A stretch of 64,000 bases of DNA, from NCBI GenBank assembly GCA_031292515.1, contig JARLGZ010000081.1, forward strand, positions 62,001 through 126,000, read 5' to 3'. This document shows, piece by piece, positions 34,222-42,476 of this stretch; positions within the stretch are counted from its first letter, which is position 1; every line of letters starts with the position of its first letter. The position numbers were made by a program, and so were the translations under genes. The notes beneath the pieces were generated by a model that searched no databases, was not told the origin of the DNA, and was given only the letters and a program-made list of their open reading frames with translations. This stretch comes from Puia sp. (GTDB taxonomy: Bacteria > Bacteroidota > Bacteroidia > Chitinophagales > Chitinophagaceae).

Positions 34222-34593
34222 TCAGACAGCAGGAGTGGCTGGAGCCGCCGGATTAGCTGCTTTCTGTGTGAACCGTTGCACCAGACCCGGCAAAGAGGCC
34301 GCAATGGCGCCGGTCACGGCGGAAGGCAAGCCAAATTTATTGCCCAGGCTCCCGATTAAACCGCCCACCACTGAGCTGGTCATCAGATTCCCGGAGCTCA
34401 GGCTGTTCTCCAGTGTCGATAAAATACCGCCCCCGCCGGCAGCCGGCGTGGCAGCCTGATTTTGCAGCCCATCGTTGATATGGGTTGCAATCTCATGATG
34501 GATGGCATCGGCCTGTTCCGGGGGGATAGCTGCTGCTATTTGAGGATTGCCGCCTACGTGTTCCTTTACGAGTTGAAGGATTTCATCAAACAT
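34222..34593 (-). CDS. DUF937-like protein
   Basis: A 123-residue protein with a helical N-terminus (MFDEILQLVKEHVGGNPQI), a Gly/Ser-rich centre (SSVVGGLIGSLGNKFGLP) and an Ala/Pro-rich tail. The layout fits YidB/DUF937-type proteins, whose role is unknown. It is upstream of the amidohydrolase gene with an 11-base gap. Confidence 0.7.
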   Translation of the reverse strand: MFDEILQLVKEHVGGNPQIAAAIPPEQADAIHHEIATHINDGLQNQAATPAAGGGGILSTLENSLSSGNLMTSSVVGGLIGSLGNKFGLPSAVTGAIAASLPGLVQRFTQKAANPAAPATPAV

Positions 34594-34830
34594 GACATTC
34601 TTTTTTAACAGTTAATAAAAACAGTGAATAAATGAATCCGCTTGCCCCGGTAATTTACCGATTTCCCGCGATTCTGATTTATTGTCATAAGGTTATTTAT
34701 TATCATATCCTGCTATCATATCCTTTCGTGTCATTATCATAACCTTTTCCTGGTAATATTGTTTATGCAGCAAGGGGAATACCCTTAAACATAAATCTTT
34801 CAACGTATCTTTCAAAGTATCTCTTAAAAT

Positions 34831-35859
34831 ATGGAAATAGGAATAGACAGTTTTGCAGCGATGTTCAATAATGACGCCGGCACCTCCCTCGACGACCAGG
34901 ACAGCATGGAGGAGCTGCTCCAAAGGATCGAACAGGCCGACCGGTTCGGATTGGACATCTTTGGAATCGGGGAACATCACCGCAAAGGCTTTTTAGACTC
35001 GGCGCCCACCCTCATCCTGGCCGCCGCTGCCGCCCGTACAAAACAGATCAGGCTGACGAGCGCCGTAACCGTACTGAGCGCCGCCGACCCGGTCCGCGTC
35101 TTCCAAAATTTTGCTACACTCGACCTGATTTCCAAAGGCCGCGCGGAGATGGTAGTCGGCCGCGGCTCCTTCGTAGAATCATTCCCCCTCTTCGGGCTGA
35201 ACCTCGAAGATTACGACGCACTCTTTACCGAGAAACTGGGTCTCCTGCTGAATATCCGGAAGAACGAGTTCGTAACCTGGTCGGGGAAATTCCGCCCTGC
35301 CCTGCATAACCAACCCGTCTATCCCAGACCCCTGCAAGACCCTTTCCCCATCTGGATAGGGGTCGGCGGCACACCCGAATCCTTTGTCCGCGCCGGACGC
35401 CTCGGCCTGCCCCTGATGGTGGCTATTATCGGGGGAGAGACACACCGGTTTCGCCCGCTGGTCGACCTCTACCGGGAAGCCTGGGTCAAGGCCGGCCACC
35501 CGCCGGATCAGCAAAAAGTAGGGCTCCATTCACTCGGCTATGTGGGAAAAACGACAAAAGAAGCGATAGAAGATTTCTATCCCGGTTACGCCGCCGGCAT
35601 GACGAAAATAGGGAAAGAGCGCGGCTGGCCGCCAACGACACGCGCCTCCTTCGACGCACAAAGCGGTCCGAAAGGAGCCCTGCTGGTCGGAGGACCAGAA
35701 GACGTCGCGGAGAAAATACTTCGGCACAGCGAAGCCCTGGGCGGCATTTCGAGGCTCACCTTCCAGATGGACAGCGCCTCCCTGCCCCACGAAAAGCTCA
35801 TGGAGTCCATAGAGCTGGTAGGCACGAAGCTGGCGCCGATTGTAAAAAATGCACAATAG
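34831..35859 (+). CDS. LLM-class flavin-dependent oxidoreductase
   Basis: A 342-residue luciferase-like monooxygenase family protein, a TIM barrel using F420 or FMN. Conserved parts include DIFGIGEHHRKGFLDSAPTL, TSAVTVLSAADPVRVFQNFATLD, GRAEMVVGRGSF and PFPIWIGVGGTPES. The oxidised substrate is unknown. It stands alone; the upstream region has imperfect repeats of CTTTCAAMGTAT (34795-34825). Confidence 0.92.
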   Translation: MEIGIDSFAAMFNNDAGTSLDDQDSMEELLQRIEQADRFGLDIFGIGEHHRKGFLDSAPTLILAAAAARTKQIRLTSAVTVLSAADPVRVFQNFATLDLISKGRAEMVVGRGSFVESFPLFGLNLEDYDALFTEKLGLLLNIRKNEFVTWSGKFRPALHNQPVYPRPLQDPFPIWIGVGGTPESFVRAGRLGLPLMVAIIGGETHRFRPLVDLYREAWVKAGHPPDQQKVGLHSLGYVGKTTKEAIEDFYPGYAAGMTKIGKERGWPPTTRASFDAQSGPKGALLVGGPEDVAEKILRHSEALGGISRLTFQMDSASLPHEKLMESIELVGTKLAPIVKNAQ

Positions 35860-36277
35860 CACGGCCTGCTAAGCAATAACAGTGATCCCGTACCATGACC
35901 TGTCGGCCTTAGTGGAACAAGCTCTGTAATGCTCTTTTGAAGTTCGGGGGTCTCTTGCGCTGATGCAGGGTGTCATAGCTGGTATATATCAACCCGCTTC
36001 TCATACTGGAGTCGAAAAGAACGACGATATCCGTTCTGCCATGCGAAGCATTGCGGTCACCGGTAAGCTCACGCCCAAATTACCAAATTTTACCGCTCCC
36101 CGGTCGAAAATATCGGCAATTATCCATTAAAAAATAACATGGGCGCCAGTCTCGGGGATTTTTATATGGACGGTCCCTGCAAAATCTCTTTTTAGCCTAT
36201 TTTTACGAATCCGTTTTTATCCGTACCCCTCTTTTTTAGCTCCCTATCCCTTCTACTCATTCCAACAACTGCTGTAT
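35860..36277. other. Intergenic region with a possible protein-coding remnant
   Basis: No complete gene. On the - strand, 36079-35909 reads as an open stretch of about 56 codons, beginning after a stop and ending LQSLFH-stop. Its middle, GRTDIVVLFDSSMRSGLIYT, looks like genuine protein sequence. There is no good start codon, so it is probably the tail of a deleted gene. The rest is the GH9 upstream region. Confidence 0.35.
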
Positions 36278-39262
36278 ATGATGAAGCTTTCCATCCCTTC
36301 TCTCGTCTCCGTGATCTGTCTGTATGGTTTTGGCTTCGGCACCGGTCCCATCCGAGAACCCATGCAGGCCGATTTCAAAAACTCCGCCTCCTACCGCTGG
36401 TTAGCCAAGACGGTCCTCGACAGCCACCGCCTCGATGACATGGAAAGCCTCTCCAACTGGTCCGGCTTCACCACCGGAGGCCCCACCGTCGTCGACGCCC
36501 GCGTCGTCTCCAAAACAAAAGACACCACGGACGTAACCGGGCTCTCGCTCACCGCGGAACGCACCCATAGCGGCAGCCAATCGCTGCTCATGAGCATCCC
36601 AACAAGACTGCCGGGACCGGGGCCGAAAAACGGCCGCGGATGGGGACGGGCCGGCATCAGGCGGCACTTCGACGGCGAAGACTGGACCGCATCCAATCGC
36701 CTCTCGCTATGGATATATCCCGACCTCCCCGGCTTCTATACCACAGCCCTGGATATGCGCATCTTCAACGACGGCGCAAAAAAGCTGCCGGCTCTCTTCG
36801 GCCAGGAAGGAGAGACCTCTATCATCCTTCAAAACCACCAGTGGAACCATGTCGTCTGGGAGATCGGCAACGTCGCAAGGGATAAGGTGACCGGCTTCGA
36901 AGCATCTTATGGGCTTTCCGGCAGCTACCCCGGAGAAGCCGAATCCATCCGCTTCTTCTTCGACCAGCTCGACCTCGAACGCGTCGACGCCGATAAGATC
37001 GAAGGATGGGATGTATGGCCCGGCCGCATCTCCTACAGCCATGCCGGCTACCAGACCGGCGCTATAAAGACAGCCATCGCCGGCAATGCCGACGCCAAAG
37101 AATTTTCGCTTATCGACCAGTCGAATGGAGAAACCGTCCTGTCAAAACCCATCGCAACCACAAAGACCGCGCTCGGATCCTTCCAGGTCATGGATTTCTC
37201 CGAAATACGAAAACCCGGTTCCTACATGCTGCGGGCAGGTTCCCTGACCACCCACCCCTTCCCCATCGCGGCAGACGTATGGGAAGAGTCGATCTGGAAA
37301 GCCCTCAACTTCTTCTATGCGGAACGCTGCGGCATGGAGATCCCCGGCATCCACGGCATCTGTCACCGCGACTGGCTCTCGGTACACAATGATAAAAAGA
37401 TCGTCATCAACGGCGGCTGGCACGATGCCGGCGACCTCACCCAGGGTCTGGGCAATACCGGCGAGATCGACTACGCCTTGTTCAGCATGGCCGAACGCCT
37501 CCAAGCCAGGAACGAGAACCCGGCCCTCTACCAGCGCATCCTCGAAGAAGCCCGCTGGGGTCTCGACTGGATCCTGAAGACCAGCTTCGGGGACGGCTAC
37601 CGCGATGGCGGCTCCATCAGCAGCCGGAGGACCAACGGCATCCTCGGTGACGACGACGACATCGTATCGCAGGCACGCAACAGCCCGATGGATAACTTCG
37701 TAGCGGCAGCGGCGGAAGCCATCGCCTACCGCGTGTTGAAAGACAGCGACCCGCGCCTGGCCGCCTATTCTCTGAAGATGGCGCAAGCCGACTGGAAGTT
37801 TGCTGTCGAAGGCATGGCCGCGGCAGCGGCGGCGGCCCGCGCCTCAGGCAACCTCTGGACCGGCACCCTCGATTCCGACAATATCGAATACGAGATCGGC
37901 GCCGAAGGCATCCTGGCATCGGTAGACCTCTGGAAGGCCACCGGTGACAAACAATATGAGGACAAGGCCGTCGCCCTCTCACAGGATATCCTCCACTCCC
38001 AGCAACGCAGTCGCCCCAACTGGGACATCCCCTTTACCGGCTTCTTCTATACCAGTCCCCAAAAAGACAGGGTGCTTCATTTTGTCCACCGCGGACGCGA
38101 CCAGGCTCATATCCTGGCCCTGACGGAACTCTGTAAGGCATTCCCCGATCACCCCGACTGGATGAGATGGTATTCCGCCGTGACCCTCTATTCCGAATAC
38201 CTGAAAGGCATCGCTAAGTATACAGAACCTTATAGCGTGATGCCCGCCTCCATCTATAACGATACCGAATACCTTAAAGTCCCCGAGAGCCGGAAAGAGT
38301 CCTTCAAAAAACAAGTCCTCAACGGTATCCCCCTGGGACAAGGCCACTACCTGCGCCTCTTCCCCGTATGGATGGACTATCGCGGACACTTCGGGACCAT
38401 CCTGCCACAGGCCCAGTCACTAGTGAATGCGGCCCATCTGCGCGGCGATCTCGCGTCAGCCCAGCTCTCCGAACACCAGCTCGAATGGATCATCGGGCGG
38501 AACCCCTTCTCCGAAAGCACCATGTACGGAGAAGGCCATGACTTCGTGCCCCTCTATACCCCCTCCTCCGGCGATATGGTCGGCGCCTTGCCCGTAGGCA
38601 TCCAGACCCGTGAAGAGAATGACGCACCCTACTGGCCCGTTCAAAGCACCTGGACCTACAAAGAGATCTGGGTACATCCCGTTTCGGGATGGGTCTGGTT
38701 CCTCCGCGACCTCTCCGGCCCGGCCCTGGTCGAAGGACAAGCCACCGCCGCCATAACGTTTAAAGAGCTCACCACAGGCCAGGAGACGACCATCCGGCCG
38801 GATGGCGCTGGCCGCTTCCGCACGAACCTACCCGAAGGCCGATACAGCATCAGCACCGGCAACGGGCAACAGGCATTCACACAAACCCGTACCTTCCTGC
38901 CAACGGGGACCTATACCCTGGATCTGCGCCCCGAACGGGCCTTGGATTTTGAAGGTTCATCGACCTCATCATCCCAAAATGAAATCACCATAAAACTGAC
39001 TGCCAGCGGGAACGGCACGCATCGCTTCACCCTCCGAACCGACAACCTTTCCCAAAAAAGAAAAGGCGCCGGCAATCCCCCGAACAGCCTTACAAAAGAC
39101 AACACCCTCGCTAAAGAAATAACGCTGACACCCGGACAGCCTGTTGTGTTCGAATGGCATCTGCATATCAACTCGGCCGGCGAACCCTGGACAGCCGTCA
39201 TCATACCGGACGGAGACCTGTCGCAACACCAGGAGCTGACCGGCGCCGCCTGGAACCATTAG
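36278..39262 (+). CDS. Secreted multi-domain GH9 glycoside hydrolase
   Basis: A 994-residue secreted enzyme. Residues about 45-250 form a beta-sandwich, carbohydrate-binding-like domain, followed by a CelD-type Ig-like domain (about 250-340) and the (alpha/alpha)6 GH9 catalytic domain (about 345-820). The GH9 signature GGWHDAGD gives catalytic D383 and D386; LEWIIGRNPFSESTMYGEG is the C-terminal active-site block. A carboxypeptidase-regulatory-like beta domain and another beta domain end the protein. GH9 enzymes mostly cleave beta-1,4-glucans; some act on cello-oligosaccharides. There is no SusC/SusD pair nearby. Confidence 0.92.
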   Translation: MMKLSIPSLVSVICLYGFGFGTGPIREPMQADFKNSASYRWLAKTVLDSHRLDDMESLSNWSGFTTGGPTVVDARVVSKTKDTTDVTGLSLTAERTHSGSQSLLMSIPTRLPGPGPKNGRGWGRAGIRRHFDGEDWTASNRLSLWIYPDLPGFYTTALDMRIFNDGAKKLPALFGQEGETSIILQNHQWNHVVWEIGNVARDKVTGFEASYGLSGSYPGEAESIRFFFDQLDLERVDADKIEGWDVWPGRISYSHAGYQTGAIKTAIAGNADAKEFSLIDQSNGETVLSKPIATTKTALGSFQVMDFSEIRKPGSYMLRAGSLTTHPFPIAADVWEESIWKALNFFYAERCGMEIPGIHGICHRDWLSVHNDKKIVINGGWHDAGDLTQGLGNTGEIDYALFSMAERLQARNENPALYQRILEEARWGLDWILKTSFGDGYRDGGSISSRRTNGILGDDDDIVSQARNSPMDNFVAAAAEAIAYRVLKDSDPRLAAYSLKMAQADWKFAVEGMAAAAAAARASGNLWTGTLDSDNIEYEIGAEGILASVDLWKATGDKQYEDKAVALSQDILHSQQRSRPNWDIPFTGFFYTSPQKDRVLHFVHRGRDQAHILALTELCKAFPDHPDWMRWYSAVTLYSEYLKGIAKYTEPYSVMPASIYNDTEYLKVPESRKESFKKQVLNGIPLGQGHYLRLFPVWMDYRGHFGTILPQAQSLVNAAHLRGDLASAQLSEHQLEWIIGRNPFSESTMYGEGHDFVPLYTPSSGDMVGALPVGIQTREENDAPYWPVQSTWTYKEIWVHPVSGWVWFLRDLSGPALVEGQATAAITFKELTTGQETTIRPDGAGRFRTNLPEGRYSISTGNGQQAFTQTRTFLPTGTYTLDLRPERALDFEGSSTSSSQNEITIKLTASGNGTHRFTLRTDNLSQKRKGAGNPPNSLTKDNTLAKEITLTPGQPVVFEWHLHINSAGEPWTAVIIPDGDLSQHQELTGAAWNH

Positions 39263-39315
39263 GAGTTCTAAGCGTCCCCTTGTTGTTCTTCTTCAGGTTT
39301 TTTCTTTTCGGGGAT

Positions 39316-39389
39316 CTATTTCTTCCGGGGATTTATTTCGTGTCTACGGATTTATTTCTTGTCCGGGGATCTATTTACTGTCGAGGGAT
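39316..39389 (-). repeat. 17-19 bp stop-seeded tandem repeat array
   Basis: On the - strand, unit one (39389-39371) is the last codons plus the TAG stop of the serine hydrolase gene. Units two (39370-39352), three (39351-39333) and four (39332-39316) follow without gaps. They end TAG, TAA, TAA and TAG respectively. A weaker fifth unit continues to about 39297. Confidence 0.9.
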
Positions 39390-40459
39390 TTTACAGCCAG
39401 TGTCAACACCCTGTACCTGGCCAGGAAAGGCGTTTCCCGCTCATAGGCAGACTTGGTTTTGTAGACAATAACTGCATCGATCGCGGGAAAAACAGAAATA
39501 CATTGCCCCATATTCCCCAATGCGGAATAAGCACCCTTGAAACGATCGTCGTCCGTATGCTGCCACAGCCACCACATATAACCATAGCCAAAATCATAGC
39601 CGGTATTTCGGTAATCGGGGATATGATCGTTTATCTCCGTAAACGAGGTCCTGGGTGTCAGCATTTCCCGTATCCAGTCTTCATCGATGATTTGCCGGCC
39701 GCCCCATTCCCCTTTGTTCAGCATGAGCTGGCCGATCCTTGCCATGTCACGGGTCGAGAACCACATCGGGTAAGCCTCGTAAAAGGACCTCGTGGTATCC
39801 CCCTCTTTGTGCTGAAGCGACCTGTTCCAATCCTGCATATGCAAGGGCAAGACCAGGATCCTTTCCACCTCGTCATAGATATTCCGCCGCGTCTCTTTCT
39901 CGAAAATATATCCGGCCATATTAAAATCCCAGTTACTATACAGCCAGTATTTACCCGGCATCACGGAGCCTCTTTTTGGAGCGTATGCCAAATAGTCCCC
40001 CAGGTAACTCGCCGGATGAAACACACCGGACCTTGCGGATATAATATCTTTTACCGTTGCCTCCTTTTCCACCGGTAATAGCCCGCCGACATCATCTATG
40101 CCCAGGTCCTTTAAGGATTTATTCAGGTCAATCTCACCGGACTTCACATGCTCTCCATAGATCATGGAAAGGACGCTCTTCCGGCAAGATGCGATGTAAC
40201 TGTTTTCCCGGATATCTCCATATTCGAAAACGATCTTTTCCCGGTGGATGATCAGGAATCCTGTAATAGAAGTACTGTCAATCAGGAACTTTCTCAGTTT
40301 TTCCAGCTGCCCCTTGTCCCATCCCGCTCCACCCGGATTTTGGGCATACTGCCAGTTGTAATCCGGGTACTCCTGCGCCCTGAGCAGGAGAGAAGGCGAA
40401 AGCAGCAGCAAGAATATCCCCAACCTGATCAACGTTTTCTTTATCGTTGGCCCCCTCAT
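39371..40459 (-). CDS. Secreted serine hydrolase, beta-lactamase/PBP type
   Basis: A 362-residue protein with a signal peptide (about 1-28) and a class C beta-lactamase-like domain. The active-site SxxK is S91-C-R-K94 (IASCRKSVLSM), and YSN (LYSNWDFN) provides the catalytic Tyr. Such proteins are peptidases, esterases or D-aminopeptidases rather than true beta-lactamases. Its start overlaps the stop of the upstream serine hydrolase gene in ATGA, so the two are coupled. The gene's stop is in the first unit of a repeat array. Confidence 0.88.
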   Translation of the reverse strand: MRGPTIKKTLIRLGIFLLLLSPSLLLRAQEYPDYNWQYAQNPGGAGWDKGQLEKLRKFLIDSTSITGFLIIHREKIVFEYGDIRENSYIASCRKSVLSMIYGEHVKSGEIDLNKSLKDLGIDDVGGLLPVEKEATVKDIISARSGVFHPASYLGDYLAYAPKRGSVMPGKYWLYSNWDFNMAGYIFEKETRRNIYDEVERILVLPLHMQDWNRSLQHKEGDTTRSFYEAYPMWFSTRDMARIGQLMLNKGEWGGRQIIDEDWIREMLTPRTSFTEINDHIPDYRNTGYDFGYGYMWWLWQHTDDDRFKGAYSALGNMGQCISVFPAIDAVIVYKTKSAYERETPFLARYRVLTLAVKSLDSK

Positions 40460-41982
40460 GGTTTTTGTATTTGTTTCTTTGCCGTAAATAGCGTGCGTCC
40501 TCCTTCCTTCACGACCAGGGCCTCCGTCTTCCCATCGCCGTCGATAACAAATTCCGCGATGGACTTCGGAGAAGAAAGAAGGAAAAAGGTTTTGAGCCCG
40601 GTAAAATACATTTTCTCAAACGTATTATCATCCGCATGTACGGTCAGCGCAAGGACGCCCGCCCGCCTGGCAACGCGGATTTTCAGAGAAGGGCTCTCGC
40701 TATAATATTCCCCAATATATTGCGAGGACACCGCGTCGGGAACGGCTGCCAGTTTCCGGACTTCGGGATTATAAAAATCCTTCCAGGCATATACCGAGGC
40801 GACACTGTTGACGATCTCATCCATCATTTGCCCGTTATCCGAATTTACAAATACGACGACCCCCACACCGGTGGAAAGACTGCCATAATAACAACTTCTG
40901 TACCCCACATTAGCCCCTGTATGATAAAAATATTTTTCGCCTCCCTTCTTCTTAATGAACACACCCAACGCGGCATCCGATGATTCCAAAACAGGCGTGA
41001 CCATTTCCCTGACAGTCGATGGGTTCAAAAGACCCGATGGCTTGCTCGCGAGGGACTGTTGCAGGGAGACAATAAATTTCGCATAATCGGTCGGCGTCGT
41101 CCATAAGCCGTCGGGAGCCTGCTCGGGGTAGATATTATATTTCCCCGGTATCTCTTTTCTGTTCGCGTCATAGGCGATGGCAATATTTTTATACCCTGCC
41201 CCCGGAGTTTGCGAAAAGGAGCTGTTCTTCATAGCCAGGGGGATCAGGACCGTCTTTTTCAAAAGGCTGTCATAATTGGAGGCGATATTATCCTCTAGTA
41301 TTTTCCTGGTCACAACGGTACCGCCTCCGGAATATTCCCCCCTGCTACCCGGCGCCATGACCGGTCTTACAGCCTCGTTATTGGCGGGCTCCCTGCCATT
41401 CAGTATCTCATCGAGGGTAGGGATCGGTTGGCCCGGAGTATACCCCATAAAACCCCGGGGAACAAGTCCCGCGGTATGGCTTAACAGATTTCTTAGGGTG
41501 ATGGACTTGTCCTTTGAAAACTCATTGTCGGGAAAGGTCCATGTCTTCAAATACCCTCTTATATCTTTGTCGAGTGATAATTTCCCGTCCTGGGCCAATC
41601 TCATGATGCAAAACGCATTGACAGATTTACTCAGGGACGCCGCCTGGTAGATCGTATTGGTATTCGCCGCCCTCTTTTCGGCGATATCCGCCCAGCCGTA
41701 GGCTTTGGACCATTCGACCTTCCCATTGTGGATCACAGCCAGCGAGACGGAGGGGACTCCATAATACTGCATCCTGTCATAAATGGTAAACCTCCGGACG
41801 GCACTATCGGCAAAAACGATTTCGGCATTCTCCAGCAACCCGTTTTCCACCTGGGCTATCCGCGGATCCTGGCCGGATCCTGCTGCCGGCTGCATAGCGG
41901 GTCTCGTGCTCTTCGTTTGCGCCCCCGCAAACAAAAATCCCCAACTCAGTAAGAATAAGAGGAAGTATTTTTTTCTGGTCAT
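40456..41982 (-). CDS. Secreted serine hydrolase, beta-lactamase/PBP type
   Basis: A 508-residue protein with a signal peptide (1-21), a class C beta-lactamase-like domain with SxxK S116-L-S-K119 (AASLSKSVNAF) and YSG (RGEYSGGG) as the Tyr motif, and a C-terminal DUF3471-like lipocalin-type beta domain (about 400-508). It is probably a periplasmic peptidase or esterase. It is translationally coupled to a second, shorter serine hydrolase, so they may act on the same substrate. Confidence 0.88.
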   Translation of the reverse strand: MTRKKYFLLFLLSWGFLFAGAQTKSTRPAMQPAAGSGQDPRIAQVENGLLENAEIVFADSAVRRFTIYDRMQYYGVPSVSLAVIHNGKVEWSKAYGWADIAEKRAANTNTIYQAASLSKSVNAFCIMRLAQDGKLSLDKDIRGYLKTWTFPDNEFSKDKSITLRNLLSHTAGLVPRGFMGYTPGQPIPTLDEILNGREPANNEAVRPVMAPGSRGEYSGGGTVVTRKILEDNIASNYDSLLKKTVLIPLAMKNSSFSQTPGAGYKNIAIAYDANRKEIPGKYNIYPEQAPDGLWTTPTDYAKFIVSLQQSLASKPSGLLNPSTVREMVTPVLESSDAALGVFIKKKGGEKYFYHTGANVGYRSCYYGSLSTGVGVVVFVNSDNGQMMDEIVNSVASVYAWKDFYNPEVRKLAAVPDAVSSQYIGEYYSESPSLKIRVARRAGVLALTVHADDNTFEKMYFTGLKTFFLLSSPKSIAEFVIDGDGKTEALVVKEGGRTLFTAKKQIQKP

Positions 41983-42024
41983 TTTATCGTGTTTTGTTGT
42001 CTTGTTTTTTATCGATCCGGGTTT

Positions 42025-42075
42025 CTATTTATTCTCTTTCCCTATTAATCTCTTTCCCTATTTATTCTCTCTTCC
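42025..42075 (-). repeat. 16-18 bp stop-overlapping tandem repeat
   Basis: On the + strand the units are CTATTTATTCTCTTTCC (42025-42041), CTATTAATCTCTTTCC (42042-42057) and CTATTTATTCTCTCTTCC (42058-42075). The middle unit contains the stop of the tentative - strand gene at 42045. Confidence 0.7.
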
Positions 42076-42476
42076 TCATTCCGCATTAACAGGTAGTACA
42101 CTAAAAAACCGCCTGCCACGAATATCGTTTCATTGATCTGCCCGGCGTCTATGATACGCTTCTTGAGCCGGTAGGCAAGCAACCCGATCATCAACAGCTT
42201 CTCATTAGTCAACAAAAGGCAGGCGCCGGTTACAGTTTTTTCCCTTTTTCTTTTTTTTGCTTTTTCTCCTTCGTATGCCCTTTCTCCCTTTTCTCCCTTT
42301 TTTCCCTTTTTTCCCTTTTTTGAAACCTCCTCCCTGAAAGGGTCGTCTACTCCTCTGATGCTAAATAAAAAACCGTATCCATTCATGGTTTTCTGCGGAT
42401 CCCGCCATCTACAGATTTTTACCAGAATGACAAAATACCTTGCCGGCTCTAATCTATAAAGCCGACCATGAAGCAT
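42045..42476 (-). CDS. Tentative small membrane protein with Lys-rich segment
   Basis: An open frame of 143 codons; ATG at 42386 is a more likely start than 42476, which overlaps the divergent receptor gene. It has a Lys/Gly/Glu-rich low-complexity segment, then TNEKLLMIGLLAYRLKKRII and a hydrophobic helix (TIFVAGGFLVYYLLM). No family was recognised. The low-complexity part reflects a CCTTTTT-rich tract in the DNA, so this may not be a real gene. The stop lies in a short tandem repeat, like several real genes here. Confidence 0.3.
   Translation of the reverse strand: MLHGRLYRLEPARYFVILVKICRWRDPQKTMNGYGFLFSIRGVDDPFREEVSKKGKKGKKGEKGERAYEGEKAKKRKREKTVTGACLLLTNEKLLMIGLLAYRLKKRIIDAGQINETIFVAGGFLVYYLLMRNEEERINRERD

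Noticed and set aside
39371-41982. True beta-lactamase resistance genes
   Set aside because: Both proteins carry SxxK and Tyr motifs, but these are shared by many peptidases and esterases, and the sequences are far from known class C enzymes.
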